Of a stretch of 64,000 nucleotides of DNA, positions 1 through 13,180 are shown in pieces (within the stretch, counting starts at the first letter, position 1; the number at the start of each line of letters is the position of its first letter). The position numbers were made by a program, and so were the translations under genes. The DNA is from Shewanella carassii (GTDB lineage Bacteria > Pseudomonadota > Gammaproteobacteria > Enterobacterales > Shewanellaceae). The stretch covers positions 174,070 to 238,069 of the forward strand of contig NZ_NGVS01000007.1 of the NCBI RefSeq assembly GCF_002777975.1, given 5' to 3'. The notes under the pieces were generated by a model. That model saw only the letters and a program-made list of their open reading frames with translations. It had not been told where the DNA came from and did not search any database.

Positions 1-1445
<1,445 letters not shown>

Positions 1446-1740
1446 TTATAAGTGTTGTTATTTTTTGGGTTTTCCTAACCTTTTCTGGCCCAAGGTAGCA
1501 CCTTTGCTCACCGTTGATATAGATCCGGTCGAGGGGCGCGAAAATTGGTTGTAGATCACAATTTGGCGAACATCATAGAGCATTCCGGCCAAGATTCAAA
1601 TTCCACTATAGGCGAGTGCCGGGTACACTCTGTTAAAAGTTCCAAACCTGCGCTGCCGTCAGGCGGGGCATAGGTGTTACACTCTGGCATATCGCTTTTA
1701 AATGGTCAGAGCACATAGCTCAAGCAGCCAGGATATCTCA

Positions 1741-2589
1741 ATGAATTCGCCAGTCTCTCACTCAAAATCCAAACGCCAGCCAAGCACAGATAAACCCCAT
1801 GGTTGTAAAAAAGCTGGCAGCGAAAAGGAAGCGCATTCAAGCAGCGGGAATAAAAACAAACCAGCGTCATCTTCCAGGGGCCCACGAATGGATAAGACAA
1901 CCAAGGGAGCGGGCCTTAGTCGTAACCGTAAAAGACAGAGTCCATATAACCAGAGCCAAGGTTCCAAACACCTGCGGCCAAAGACACAATCTCTCTCGAT
2001 TGCAGAAACCCAGGTGGTACTGCTGAATAAACCCTTCGATGTGTTATGCCAGTTTACCGACGAAGGCGGACGGCGCACGCTCAAAGATCTGCTGCCCATT
2101 GCCGGTGTTTATGCCGCAGGCCGTCTGGACAGAGACAGCGAGGGCCTGCTACTGCTCACCAATAACGGTCAACTGCAGGCCAAGCTGACCCAACCCAATA
2201 AACACACTTACAAGACCTACTGGGTACAGGTGGAAGGCGATGTTGATGACACCGCGATTCAAGCCTTGCGTCAGGGCGTTGAGTTGAAAGATGGCCCCAC
2301 CCTGCCTGCCAAGGTGCGCCGTTTGCAGTCACCCGAATCTTTGTGGCCACGCAATCCCCCTATACGTGAGCGGCGCAATATCCCCACCACTTGGCTGGAG
2401 ATCTGTATCCGTGAGGGGCGCAATCGTCAGGTGCGACGGATGACAGCTCATGTCGGGTTTCCCACTTTAAGATTGATACGTTATGCCATAGGCGCTCTCA
2501 GCCTGGGTAGCGAGCAAGGGCAATGCCTGCAGCCCGGTGAATATCGTACTCTTTCCGACGTGGCGATTAAGGAGCTTCTCCATGACTAA
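1741..2589 (+). CDS. rluE: 23S rRNA pseudouridine synthase RluE
   Basis: Isomerises a uridine in the peptidyl-transferase region of 23S rRNA (U2457 in E. coli). The RsuA-family catalytic motif [17 protein letters not shown] is present, with the catalytic Asp near residue 130. The C-terminal [10 protein letters not shown] motif is also present. The start at 1741 is preferred because AGGA lies 8 bases upstream; an in-frame ATG at 1702 has no ribosome-binding site. The product is 282 residues against about 217 for E. coli RluE. The excess is an N-terminal tail of about 80 residues rich in Lys, Ser and Arg, probably disordered and RNA-binding. A later start at 1888 would remove most of it. The stop overlaps the nudJ start by 8 bases. 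Confidence 0.92.
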   Translation: MNSPVSHSKSKRQPSTDKPHGCKKAGSEKEAHSSSGNKNKPASSSRGPRMDKTTKGAGLSRNRKRQSPYNQSQGSKHLRPKTQSLSIAETQVVLLNKPFDVLCQFTDEGGRRTLKDLLPIAGVYAAGRLDRDSEGLLLLTNNGQLQAKLTQPNKHTYKTYWVQVEGDVDDTAIQALRQGVELKDGPTLPAKVRRLQSPESLWPRNPPIRERRNIPTTWLEICIREGRNRQVRRMTAHVGFPTLRLIRYAIGALSLGSEQGQCLQPGEYRTLSDVAIKELLHD

Positions 2590-3034
2590 CCGTTATCGCC
2601 CCAATGTGACAGTAGCCTGTATTATTGAGGCCGAGAATCGTTTTCTGCTGGTCGAAGAGTTGATAGACGGCCAGCAAAAATTCAACCAACCGGCCGGTCA
2701 CTTAGAAGCAAGCGAAAGCCTTATCGATGCCTGTCGCCGCGAGGTGCTCGAAGAAACCGGCCTGACAGTCACCCCTGAAGCTCTGGTGCGGATAGATCAG
2801 TTCAGCGTTTCCAAGGAGCTGGCCTTTTTACGTTTCACCTTCTGTGCCCGCTTGGCTGAGTGTCAGAGTACCAAGCCTTTGGACGTCGCCATCAAGGCCG
2901 CCCATTGGTTGAGTATGGATGAAATCACCGCTCTGGGCCCCAAGCTTCGTAGCCCCTTGGTCAGCGCCACGCTGGAGAGCTATTTGCAGGGACAACGGCT
3001 GCCGTTATCTTTGCTCAATAGCGAGCTGTTGTGA
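2582..3034 (+). CDS. nudJ: NUDIX phosphohydrolase NudJ
   Basis: Pyrophosphohydrolase of the NudJ (YmfB) type, which acts on thiamine pyrophosphate and nucleoside di/triphosphates in E. coli. A complete Nudix box is visible from Gly-39 onward ([20 protein letters not shown], then TGL), including the REVLEE metal-binding core. The start at 2582 gives [15 protein letters not shown] and lies inside the last codons of rluE, so the two genes are translationally coupled. The product is 150 residues, normal for the family. Same order as E. coli: rluE-nudJ-mnmA-hflD-purB. Confidence 0.92.
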   Translation: MTNRYRPNVTVACIIEAENRFLLVEELIDGQQKFNQPAGHLEASESLIDACRREVLEETGLTVTPEALVRIDQFSVSKELAFLRFTFCARLAECQSTKPLDVAIKAAHWLSMDEITALGPKLRSPLVSATLESYLQGQRLPLSLLNSELL

Positions 3035-3201
3035 TTAGCTCTGGGCACCAAGGCATGATAGAATACGCCCCCGCAGAAACTGGGCGCCTTATGGCTGTTT
3101 ACCTGCCCTCGCTTCACGCCGATAACAGGCGGCAAGAACCGGGCTCAAACAGCAGTTTTCTTTTCGAGCGTCCATGAATGAATTCAACGGTTTTAGGATC
3201 T

Positions 3202-4317
3202 ATGACAGCTAACACTCCCAATGCATCAGGAAAAAAAGTCATTGTCGGCATGTCCGGCGGTGTCGACTCATCTGTTTCAGCCTATCTGCTGCTCCAGCAG
3301 GGCTATCAGGTAGAAGGCCTGTTCATGAAGAACTGGGAAGAAGATGACACCGACGAATATTGCTCTGCCGCCGAAGATTTAAAAGATGCCCAGGCTGTCT
3401 GTGACAAGCTGGGGATCAAGTTGCACACGGTCAACTTTGCCGCCGAATACTGGGACAATGTATTCGAGTACTTTCTGGCCGAATACAAGGCGGGACGCAC
3501 GCCTAACCCGGACATCATGTGCAACAAGGAGATTAAGTTCAAAGCCTTCCTTGAATTTGCCGATGACATTCTCGATGCCGACTATATCGCCATGGGGCAC
3601 TATGTGCGCCGCCGTGATACCGACGGTAAGACCCAGTTACTTCGCGGCATAGATGGCAACAAGGATCAGAGCTACTTCCTCTATACCTTGAGTCATCAAC
3701 AGGTGGCGCGTAGCCTGTTCCCGGTCGGAGAACTGGAAAAACCCGAAGTTCGCCGCATCGCTGAAGAGCAAGGACTGGTCACCTTCAACAAGAAAGACAG
3801 CACAGGTATCTGTTTTATCGGTGAGCGCAAGTTCACTGAATTCCTTGGCACTTACCTGCCCGCCCAACCGGGCAAAATCGAAAATGTCGACGGTGAAGTC
3901 ATAGGCGAGCACCAAGGGCTGATGTACCACACTCTGGGCCAACGTAAGGGGCTTGGGATTGGCGGCATGAAAAACAGCAATGACAATCCCTGGTATGTGG
4001 TCGACAAAGATCTGAAACGTAATGTATTGGTTGTCGCCCAAGGCGGCCAGCATCCGAGACTCATGTCGGTTGGCCTCACCGCTAGACAGCTGCACTGGGT
4101 CGACAGACAGGGCCCGGCCGATGGCGCCAAGATCACGGTCAAGACCCGTTATCGCCAGCAGGATATCCCCTGCACTGTTTATATCCAGGGTGATGATGAG
4201 CTGAGAGTGATCTTCGATGAGCCGGTAGCGGCAGTCACGCCCGGGCAGTCGGCAGTATTCTACGACGGTGAAGTCTGCCTGGGTGGCGGTATCATAGAAA
4301 CCCTGATTAGGGAGTAA
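3202..4317 (+). CDS. mnmA: tRNA-specific 2-thiouridylase MnmA
   Basis: Thiolates U34 at the wobble position of tRNA Lys, Glu and Gln using ATP and sulfur relayed by the Tus proteins. The PP-loop motif [10 protein letters not shown] is at residues 15-24. The two catalytic cysteines are in [12 protein letters not shown] and [13 protein letters not shown]. The start at 3202 is chosen because AGGA lies 4-7 bases before it; an ATG 24 bases upstream (3178) is in frame but poorly placed. The product is 371 residues (E. coli 368). hflD follows after 3 bases. It works on the same nucleoside as MnmC, encoded at 31578. Confidence 0.96.
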   Translation: MTANTPNASGKKVIVGMSGGVDSSVSAYLLLQQGYQVEGLFMKNWEEDDTDEYCSAAEDLKDAQAVCDKLGIKLHTVNFAAEYWDNVFEYFLAEYKAGRTPNPDIMCNKEIKFKAFLEFADDILDADYIAMGHYVRRRDTDGKTQLLRGIDGNKDQSYFLYTLSHQQVARSLFPVGELEKPEVRRIAEEQGLVTFNKKDSTGICFIGERKFTEFLGTYLPAQPGKIENVDGEVIGEHQGLMYHTLGQRKGLGIGGMKNSNDNPWYVVDKDLKRNVLVVAQGGQHPRLMSVGLTARQLHWVDRQGPADGAKITVKTRYRQQDIPCTVYIQGDDELRVIFDEPVAAVTPGQSAVFYDGEVCLGGGIIETLIRE

Positions 4318-4320
4318 TCA

Positions 4321-6337
<2,017 letters not shown>

Positions 6338-6356
6338 TAGCCTCTTGACTGTCACG

Positions 6357-6387
6357 GGCGGTACTGGTTTCCAGTACCGCCTTTTTT
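6357..6387 (+). terminator. Rho-independent terminator of purB
   Basis: Perfect 11-bp GC-rich stem (GGCGGTACTGG with its complement), a three-base loop and six T residues, 20 bases after the purB stop. Confidence 0.92.
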
Positions 6388-6414
6388 CTCCCGGGGTTTA
6401 TGCCATTGCAAGCG

Positions 6415-6495
6415 GGATAACTGACTGGCCATTGAAACGGTTTAAGGATTGGATAACAGACTGGCCATTGAAACGGTTTAAGGATTGGATAACAG
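6415..6495 (+). repeat. 36-bp tandem duplication directly upstream of roxA
   Basis: Two copies of a 36-bp unit (6415-6450 and 6451-6486) differ at one position, and a third partial copy (GGATAACAG, 6487-6495) runs straight into the roxA start. Each unit ends with the AAGGA-containing stretch that serves as the roxA ribosome-binding site, so that site is duplicated as well. Confidence 0.9.
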
Positions 6496-7638
6496 ATGAC
6501 GAACACTTACCAGCTGACTCTAGACAGCGATGCCTTTGTTAAAGAGGTGTGGCAGCAACAACCCAAGGTGATCAGACAAGCCTTCAAGGACTTTGTCGAT
6601 CCTATCGCCGCCGATGAGCTGGCGGGCCTCGCCTGTGAAGAGGAGATCTCCTCACGGGTAGTACTCACCAAGGGGCAGGACTGGGAAGTGATCTCAGGCC
6701 CATTTGAAGACTATGACAAGTTCGGTGAAGAAAACTGGCAACTGCTGGTGCAGTCCGTCAACCACTGGTATCCGGACTCACAGGCCCTGGTGGAAGCCTT
6801 CCGCTTCCTGCCGGACTGGCGCTTCGATGACCTGATGGTGTCCTTTGCCACGCCCGGTGGCGGTGTCGGCCCCCATATCGATAACTATGATGTCTTTATC
6901 ATTCAAGGTGAGGGACGCAGACGCTGGACCGTCGGTGCCAAGGGCCAATACGCCAAGCGCGGCAATAACCCCAATACCCCTTTGATTGAAGACTTTGAGC
7001 CTATTATAGATACAGTGCTGGAACCCGGCGACATGCTGTATATTCCGCCCGGTTTTCCTCACAGGGGCGAGACCTTGACCCTGGCACTGTCTTACTCGGT
7101 AGGCTTCCGGGCACCGAGTCAGCAAGAACTTATCAGCGAAATGGCCGACTTTATGCTTGATCAGGATCTCGGCCACAAACGCTTCACTTCGGGTGAAGAA
7201 GCCGGGCAACCTGCGCTGATCGCCAAGAGCCAGCAACAGGGGATGATGGCGCTGCTGAAAGAGCTGACTGAAAACCCTGACTATTACCAGGGCATGCTGG
7301 GCAAGTTGCTGAGTCAGAACCGCTTTGAGCTGGATATTTGCCAGGGTGAGCCTATAAGTACCGAGGAGCTCAGAGAAGCCGCGGCCGAAGGCGCTGTATT
7401 CAAGCGCATCGGTGGGCTTAAAATTCTCATGCTGGAAGAGGACCCCAACTGCCGACTGTTTATCAATGGGGAAGCCTTTGAATTGCCGCAAGGCAGTGAA
7501 GAGCAGGCGCAATTTATTGCCCATCGCACCAGCATCAGCGGCGAAGATCTCAAATCATTGCTGCACTATGAGGCGATAGCTGCGCTGCTGTGCAACCTGC
7601 TTGAAAAAGGATACTTCTACCTCAGTGATGAAGAATAA
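6496..7638 (+). CDS. roxA: 50S ribosomal protein L16 arginine hydroxylase RoxA (YcfD)
   Basis: JmjC/cupin 2-oxoglutarate- and Fe(II)-dependent oxygenase that hydroxylates an arginine of ribosomal protein L16. The iron-binding His-X-Asp is in VGPHIDNYDVF (about residues 125-135) and the distal His is in IPPGFPHRGETL. The remaining C-terminal part matches the winged-helix dimer region by length. The product is 380 residues, close to E. coli YcfD (373). It follows the purB terminator and a 36-bp repeated leader, so it probably has its own promoter. Confidence 0.93.
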   Translation: MTNTYQLTLDSDAFVKEVWQQQPKVIRQAFKDFVDPIAADELAGLACEEEISSRVVLTKGQDWEVISGPFEDYDKFGEENWQLLVQSVNHWYPDSQALVEAFRFLPDWRFDDLMVSFATPGGGVGPHIDNYDVFIIQGEGRRRWTVGAKGQYAKRGNNPNTPLIEDFEPIIDTVLEPGDMLYIPPGFPHRGETLTLALSYSVGFRAPSQQELISEMADFMLDQDLGHKRFTSGEEAGQPALIAKSQQQGMMALLKELTENPDYYQGMLGKLLSQNRFELDICQGEPISTEELREAAAEGAVFKRIGGLKILMLEEDPNCRLFINGEAFELPQGSEEQAQFIAHRTSISGEDLKSLLHYEAIAALLCNLLEKGYFYLSDEE

Positions 7639-8040
7639 ATCCTTTCATTACTCCCTTATATAAGCCAGCAAGTAAGGATGGGGCGTTTAGCGTCAAGCCC
7701 CTTCTCTGCTTGCGTGGTTTCACGCCAGCCCGATACCAAGACAGCTTAAACTCGGAAAAATGACAAGGTCTAAACCGCGATAACCAGATGTTGGCGGTAT
7801 GCCAACTCCAAACACTAGCCTTCTTTCTTCATTAAACATTGCCGTCTTGGCTGCACCTTCAACAAAATGGGCAAGGCGCTAACGACCAATGACAGAACCC
7901 AAAGGAGTTATCGCGGCAACAAACGGCTATGCTTAACTCCTGGGCTTAGAAATCATCAGCGGCTTATGGCCTCAGTTTGTGGGTTACCAAGCTTAAGGTT
8001 CTCGGAGAACAATCTTATCAGTTGCTCCCAAGGAGAAGGT
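7639..8040. other. Intergenic stretch without a supported gene
   Basis: About 400 bases. A partly paired region near 7680-7710 (GGGGC ... GCCCC) may be a weak terminator for roxA. A frame open from 7867 runs into the next gene but lacks a ribosome-binding site and family similarity, so it is treated as leader. Confidence 0.6.
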
Positions 8041-8445
8041 ATGAAGCACTATCGAGGCAGTTGCCTTTGCGGCAAAGTTCGTTTTGAAATCAGCGCTGAG
8101 CTGCAGCAATTCTTTTTGTGTCACTGCAGTCGCTGCCGCAAGGATTCAGGTTCGGCCCATAGTGCCAATCTGTTTTCAGACAGCGCCGAGTTAACCTGGC
8201 TCAGTGGCCAGGACGCCATTACTGCGTTTACCCTGCCCGGTACCCGCCACAGCCGCCACTTTTGCGCCGTTTGCGGCTCGGCGCTGCCCAAAGCGGTCGA
8301 AGGTGGCCACCTGCTGCAAATACCCGCAGGTAGCCTGGACGATGAGCCGGGGCTGACTCCCCAGGCGCACATTTTTTGTCAAACGCGCGCCGCTTGGGAT
8401 CAGGCTTTGGAGCAAGTGCCCTGCCTGGAGCAGGGCCCGGTTTAA
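8041..8445 (+). CDS. GFA-domain (CENP-V/GFA fold) zinc protein
   Basis: Small protein of 134 residues in the glutathione-dependent formaldehyde-activating (GFA) family. The cysteine pattern is clear: CLCGKV near residue 9, CHCSRCRK near residue 30 and CAVCGS near residue 75. These bind structural and putative catalytic zinc. Most members have no proven substrate, so no reaction is claimed. The start at 8041 follows a good AAGGAGAAG site. A second, distant relative lies at 12705-13121 on the other strand, on the far side of the peptidase genes. Confidence 0.85.
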   Translation: MKHYRGSCLCGKVRFEISAELQQFFLCHCSRCRKDSGSAHSANLFSDSAELTWLSGQDAITAFTLPGTRHSRHFCAVCGSALPKAVEGGHLLQIPAGSLDDEPGLTPQAHIFCQTRAAWDQALEQVPCLEQGPV

Positions 8446-8550
8446 GAGTATAGGGCTCCGCCTGTGATGATGGCGCCTACTGTCAGTCCGCGTAGCGGTG
8501 CCTGACTCGGAAGCGGTTATCTCAGCAGCGATTACCTCGGAAGCTGAGAC

Positions 8551-10182
8551 TTATGATCCCGGATTTACCGCCAACTCCACCATGGCGGCGGTGTACATCT
8601 TAAGGTTCAGCTGCAACTGCTCGCGGGTGATGAACTCATGTTCGCTGTGGCCTGTATACTCGACACCCGGCATGGCCGGACCAAAACTGAGGGCATTGGG
8701 AAACAGTTTACTGTTGGTGGAACCGCCAATAGCGACAGGTTTAGGGTCGGCAATACCAGTAAACTCGGCAAACACATTGAGCAGAGTTTGCAGATGCGGC
8801 GCCTTATCCATCACCTTGGGCTCGCCCCAATAACTGCTGACATCGACCAGAGTCACACCGTGGGATTGCTGCCAACCGCCCAGCGCCGCAGACAGCTGTT
8901 TATCCAAGGTTTTCGGGCTCTTGCCTATGGGGCGCCTTAGGTTAAGCGTAATGCTGGTACCCCCCTGCCCCCACTCCACCACAGTCGGCGCCAGCGACAT
9001 AGGCCCCATAAAATCATCGCTATAGCCCAGCTCACCAAAGCGCTCGGCATAGAGGTCCAAGCCTATCATTTCATTGATAAATGCCAGGGTTAATGCCGAC
9101 TGGCTCGGCGCGAATGCCTCAGACTCCAACAGCGCAGCCAGATGCGTTACTGCATTGACACCATCTTCAGGGGTTGAGGAATGGGCCGATTTGCCATTGG
9201 CGGCGATCTCCAGGCTGTCGAAATCCAGGGTAAAATCATAGCGCATCCCCTGCTGGGACTCTGCGGCGCGTTGCAAACGGCTGACCATGGCGCTGTCGGC
9301 TCCGCGGATCAGGGCCAAGGCCTGCTGAGGGATCTGACTGGCAAATGAGCCACCGCTGAAATGCTGCAGCTGCGGTTTATCGAAATTAGGCGCCTTTACT
9401 TTGGGTTCAGGTATGGTGAGTTTTATCTGACTCCAGCCCTTCTCGGCGGTGACTACAGGATATTCGGCGTCTATGGTGATATTCATATCGGCCGCTTGAT
9501 AGTCCTTGAGAAACACTTTCAGCGGCTCCCAGTCCGACTCCTCGGCCAGATATACCATGAGTTCAATGCGGCGATTCAGTTTTACCGACTTGTCCTTGAG
9601 CGCCTTCATGGCGTACATGGCGGTGACTATCGGCCCCTTATCATCTTCGGTGCCGCGGCCTATCAGCTTGCCCGGTTGCGATTGAGTATCCAGTTGATAG
9701 GGACTCTGGTGCCAAAGGGTTGAATTGGCCGGCTGCACATCCCCGTGGGTAATGATGCCTAGCTTGTTAGCGCCGCCGCCCCTGTCTTCGCCAAGGCCTA
9801 TCAAGATCACATAACCGTGATCGGCATAATCCAACCCCAACTGCTCAGCTTGGGCCTTGAGCGCCTGCTTGAAGCCGATGAATTCCGGATTGGTGTCGGG
9901 CGTCAACCCTGGGATAGCCTCGGTATTGAAGTACACCAACTCGGCGAGGCTCTGTTCCATCTCGCTGCCATAGCGGTCAAGGCTGTACTGGGCCAAGGTT
10001 TTCGACAGTGGCGAGACTTGACTCAATGCAGACTCTGTACCTTGGGCAGCACTTACGCTTGAAATATGGCTTGAAACCTGGCTCGAGGGCTGAGCCGTAA
10101 GGCCGCTCTCTGCACTTACAAAAGGAGCAAACAAGCACAGGGACAGCGACAGGGATAAACGGGAAACTGTTCTAATCATCAT
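8551..10182 (-). CDS. Secreted M20-family metallopeptidase (dipeptidase-like)
   Basis: Zinc peptidase of the M20 family, probably periplasmic. The ligand motifs are in order: ITHGDVQPA, GTEDDKGP, YLAEESDWE (catalytic and bridging Glu), DAEYPV, and GHSEHEF near the C-terminus. The frame opens at a TTG at 10215, but the ATG pair at 10182/10179 leads directly into a hydrophobic signal peptide (MIRTVSRLSLSLSLCLFAPF) and is the likelier start; neither has a strong ribosome-binding site. With this start the product is 543 residues, longer than cytosolic dipeptidases because of the signal peptide and a Ser/Gln-rich linker. Divergent from the M3 peptidase gene at 10385. Confidence 0.85.
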   Translation of the reverse strand: MMIRTVSRLSLSLSLCLFAPFVSAESGLTAQPSSQVSSHISSVSAAQGTESALSQVSPLSKTLAQYSLDRYGSEMEQSLAELVYFNTEAIPGLTPDTNPEFIGFKQALKAQAEQLGLDYADHGYVILIGLGEDRGGGANKLGIITHGDVQPANSTLWHQSPYQLDTQSQPGKLIGRGTEDDKGPIVTAMYAMKALKDKSVKLNRRIELMVYLAEESDWEPLKVFLKDYQAADMNITIDAEYPVVTAEKGWSQIKLTIPEPKVKAPNFDKPQLQHFSGGSFASQIPQQALALIRGADSAMVSRLQRAAESQQGMRYDFTLDFDSLEIAANGKSAHSSTPEDGVNAVTHLAALLESEAFAPSQSALTLAFINEMIGLDLYAERFGELGYSDDFMGPMSLAPTVVEWGQGGTSITLNLRRPIGKSPKTLDKQLSAALGGWQQSHGVTLVDVSSYWGEPKVMDKAPHLQTLLNVFAEFTGIADPKPVAIGGSTNSKLFPNALSFGPAMPGVEYTGHSEHEFITREQLQLNLKMYTAAMVELAVNPGS

Positions 10183-10384
10183 GGCAGGGTGGCTTTTGTT
10201 ATCTTTTATTTTCAATGGCCTGAGAGTGTGCCACAGATACAGTTTCGATACTGCATTCGCTAAATTTTGTTACAAACTAAACAGGACAAAATTGGCCTTT
10301 TTCAATACGGCATGTTACTAAGGACGGCTTCGGCGCGGCCCGCCGCGCCATATGGGAGATAAACACCAGCATAGAGGAATAACA

Positions 10385-12595
10385 ATGAAGGGAATGACCC
10401 TCTCTCCAGTGGCTCTGGCCCTGGGACTGGCGCTGACACTGAGCGCCTGCGACAACCAGCCTGTATCCCAGAGCGACACATCTGCCCAAACCCAAGCGCC
10501 TGCGCTGCAGAATGGCACAGGCACAAACCCAGCCTCTGCCAAGGCCGAACAAACCCGGGACAACCCTTTCTTCCAGCCCTGGAATACTTACCTTGAAATC
10601 CCCGCCTTTGATCGCATCAAGTCCGAGCATTACCTGCCGGCCTTCAAACAAGGGATTGCTGAGCGCAAGGCAGAGATTCAGGCCATCATAGATAATCCGG
10701 CCGCCGCTGACTTTGCCAACACCATAGAAGCCATGGAGCGCAGTGGCGCCTTGTTGACCAAGGTGTCAGGGGTATTTTATAACCTCACCAGCGCCGACAC
10801 CTCTGCCGAGCTGCAGAAGATCTCCAAGGAAGTATCCCCGCTGTTGTCTTCCAGCCGCGATGATATTTACCTGAACAACGCCTTGTTTCAGCGGGTTAAG
10901 GCTGTCTATCAGCAAAAAGATCAGCTGGTACTGAACCCGGCGCAGCAGAAACTGCTCGAAGATACCTACAAACGCTTCAGCCGCGGCGGTGCCAACCTGG
11001 ATGACGCCGGTAAGGCGGAGCTTAGAAAGCTCAATGAAGCGATTGGCAAGCTGAGCCTGGAGTTCGGCGATAATGTGCTGGCAGAAACCAACGACTTTGA
11101 ACTTGTGATAGACAAACAGGCCGATCTGGCCGGTCTGCCGCAGGATGTGATTGACGTTGCCGCCCAGGCGGCCATCAAGCGCGGCCATCCCGGCAAGTGG
11201 GTATTTACCACCCAACGCCCCTCCGTCACCCCATTTTTGACCTATGCCGATAACCGAGAGCTGAGAGAAAAACTCTACAAGGGTTATATCGAGCGCGGTA
11301 ACAACGACAACGCCCACGACAACAAGAAGGTGCTGGCAGAGCTGGCGGCTCTTAGAGCCAAACGAGCCCAGCTTCTGGGCTATCCGAGCCACGCCCACTA
11401 TGTGCTGGAAGAGCGTACCGCCAAGACTCCGGAAAATGTCTACGCCCTGCTGGATAAAATTTGGCCCGCCGCCCTGGCCCAGGCAGAAGCCGAAAAGGCC
11501 GAGATGCAAAAGCTTATCGACAGCGAAGGCAAGGACTTCAAACTGGCCGCCTGGGACTGGTGGTACTATGCCGACAAGATACGTGTCGCCAAGTACAGCT
11601 TCAACGAACAGCAGACCAAGCCATACTTCTCGCTGGAAAACACCCTCAAGGGCGTGTTCTACACCGCCAACCGCCTCTATGGCATCAGTGTCACCGAGCG
11701 TGACGATCTGCCCAAGTATCACCCGGATGTACGCACCTTCGAGGTGAAAGACAAAGACGGCAGCGTTATCGGTATCTTCTTTGGCGATTACTATGTCCGT
11801 GACAGCAAACGCGGCGGCGCCTGGTCCAATGCCTATCGCCGTCAGGCGGTGGTCGATGGCGTCAACGAGCAGCCCATCATAGTCAACGTACTCAACTACC
11901 CTCGTCCCAGTGGCGATGAGCCGACGCTGCTGACCTTCGATGAAGCCGGTACCCTGTTCCATGAATTCGGCCATGCGCTGCACGCCTTGCTGTCCAAGGT
12001 GGAGTATCGTTCCCAGTCCGGCACTTCCGTGCCCCGCGACTATGTGGAGTTCCCGTCACAGGTGATGGAAAACTGGATGACTCAACCGGATGTGCTGGCG
12101 CATTTTGCCAAGCACTATCAAACCGGTGAGGTGATCCCCCAGAGTTTGGTAGACAAGATCCGCGCCGCCAGCAAGTTCAACCAGGGTTTCGCTACGGTGG
12201 AATACATGGCAGCCACCAAGCTGGATCTGGACTGGCACAGCAGCAGCGTTACCGAACCTCAGGATGCGGCCGCCTTCGAGCAGCAATCGCTGAGCAAGAT
12301 GGGGCTGCTCCCCGAGATAGCGCCGCGCTATCGCTCCACCTACTTCAGCCACATCTTCTCCGGAGGATATTCGGCCGGTTATTACTCCTATATCTGGTCT
12401 GACATTCTCGGCGCCGATGCCTTTGAGGCCTTCAAGGAAAACGGTATTTTTGACCCGGCTACCGCCAAGGCGTTCCGCAGTAACATCCTTGAGCGCGGTG
12501 GCAGTGAAGATCCTATGGCTCTTTACAGGGCGTTCCGTGGTCAGGAAGCCGCCATTGAGCCACTACTGCGCAGTCGCGGCCTGCTGGCGGAATAA
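10385..12595 (+). CDS. M3-family lipoprotein peptidase (Dcp/oligopeptidase A type)
   Basis: Zinc metallopeptidase of the thimet-oligopeptidase family, expected to cut short peptides. The HEXXH motif is in FHEFGHALHALLSK. The N-terminus has a lipoprotein signal (hydrophobic run ending LSAC, lipobox Cys near residue 20), so the protein should be anchored at the membrane facing the periplasm. This differs from the cytosolic PrlC/OpdA enzymes. The start at 10385 puts the Met directly before the signal; an upstream in-frame codon at 10352 is disregarded. The product is 736 residues. A hairpin terminator follows at 12638. A paralogue faces it at 13181-15346. Confidence 0.92.
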   Translation: MKGMTLSPVALALGLALTLSACDNQPVSQSDTSAQTQAPALQNGTGTNPASAKAEQTRDNPFFQPWNTYLEIPAFDRIKSEHYLPAFKQGIAERKAEIQAIIDNPAAADFANTIEAMERSGALLTKVSGVFYNLTSADTSAELQKISKEVSPLLSSSRDDIYLNNALFQRVKAVYQQKDQLVLNPAQQKLLEDTYKRFSRGGANLDDAGKAELRKLNEAIGKLSLEFGDNVLAETNDFELVIDKQADLAGLPQDVIDVAAQAAIKRGHPGKWVFTTQRPSVTPFLTYADNRELREKLYKGYIERGNNDNAHDNKKVLAELAALRAKRAQLLGYPSHAHYVLEERTAKTPENVYALLDKIWPAALAQAEAEKAEMQKLIDSEGKDFKLAAWDWWYYADKIRVAKYSFNEQQTKPYFSLENTLKGVFYTANRLYGISVTERDDLPKYHPDVRTFEVKDKDGSVIGIFFGDYYVRDSKRGGAWSNAYRRQAVVDGVNEQPIIVNVLNYPRPSGDEPTLLTFDEAGTLFHEFGHALHALLSKVEYRSQSGTSVPRDYVEFPSQVMENWMTQPDVLAHFAKHYQTGEVIPQSLVDKIRAASKFNQGFATVEYMAATKLDLDWHSSSVTEPQDAAAFEQQSLSKMGLLPEIAPRYRSTYFSHIFSGGYSAGYYSYIWSDILGADAFEAFKENGIFDPATAKAFRSNILERGGSEDPMALYRAFRGQEAAIEPLLRSRGLLAE

Positions 12596-12635
12596 ACGCT
12601 CGCCGGATTGGTAATGTCCAGCCACGCAAACAAAA

Positions 12636-12664
12636 AAGCCGTTCGCTGAGTGAACGGCTTTTTA
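12636..12664 (+). terminator. Terminator after the M3 peptidase gene
   Basis: Seven-bp stem GCCGTTC/GAACGGC flanked by A and T runs; could act in both directions between the convergent genes. Confidence 0.85.
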
Positions 12665-12704
12665 TTTCTTTCTCTGGGCTGGGCTTTCTCAAGGCTGGAC
12701 TTTC

Positions 12705-13121
12705 TCAAGGCTGACTGGTGTATTGCTTGACTCCGGGCGGGATAACAAACCAGTCCTGCTTTTCACTGACCCAGGCATGGGCGCTCGGCTCAATGATACG
12801 GGTATCTTCCAGGTTGCTGGGCTTGAGCTTGATGCTCTGCGGCTCCGCCGGGTTATAGTGATAGATACGATTGCCGCAACGACCACAAAACTTGGCGGCG
12901 CTGATATTGCCGCTGGCCGAACCACGCTGCCAATGGCTCAGTTCGCCACTGAATTCTATATCTTCGGCTCTGACAATCGCCGTGATGCTGAAGGCACTGG
13001 TGGACAGCTTCTGGCATTCCTTACAGTGGCAGGCCACCACCATCTGCGGCGGCGCCAACAAGCGATAACTGACTGCGCCGCACTGGCAACTGCCCTTGAT
13101 GGGATAACGAATAGCTTCCAT
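12705..13121 (-). CDS. GFA-domain (CENP-V/GFA fold) zinc protein
   Basis: 138-residue member of the GFA family with the cysteine sets GSCQCGAV, CHCKECQK and FCGRCGNRIYHYNP. No substrate can be assigned. The ATG at 13121 is favoured over a GTG 12 bases upstream (13133), because the AGAAGG site lies 11 bases before the ATG and overlaps the GTG. The next gene upstream on this strand, the M3 peptidase at 13181, ends in a terminator just before it, so this gene probably has its own promoter or is read by leakage. Confidence 0.85.
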   Translation of the reverse strand: MEAIRYPIKGSCQCGAVSYRLLAPPQMVVACHCKECQKLSTSAFSITAIVRAEDIEFSGELSHWQRGSASGNISAAKFCGRCGNRIYHYNPAEPQSIKLKPSNLEDTRIIEPSAHAWVSEKQDWFVIPPGVKQYTSQP

Positions 13122-13143
13122 AGCTTTTATCACCTTCTCTTAG

Positions 13144-13171
13144 AAAAACACCCGCCATTTGGCGGGTGTTA
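13144..13171 (-). terminator. Terminator of the second M3 peptidase gene
   Basis: Nine-bp perfect stem (ACACCCGCC / GGCGGGTGT) followed on the minus strand by a T run, just before the GFA gene. Confidence 0.9.
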
Positions 13172-13180
13172 TCAAAGGGT

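Noticed and set aside
1540..1570. CRP-like site (GATCACAA) between icd and rluE
   Set aside because: Only one half-site matches; the other half is too far from consensus.
6357..6500. CRISPR-like direct repeats near roxA
   Set aside because: The two copies are directly tandem with no spacers, and no cas genes are present.
6345..6542. Plus-strand open frame containing a doubled DWPLKRFKDWIT peptide
   Set aside because: It starts within the purB terminator, has no ribosome-binding site and runs into roxA in another frame; it is a by-product of the 36-bp duplication.
10766..11983. Long minus-strand open frame (405 residues) inside the M3 peptidase gene
   Set aside because: It is antisense to a clear metallopeptidase gene, with no family similarity; long antisense frames are common in GC-rich genes.
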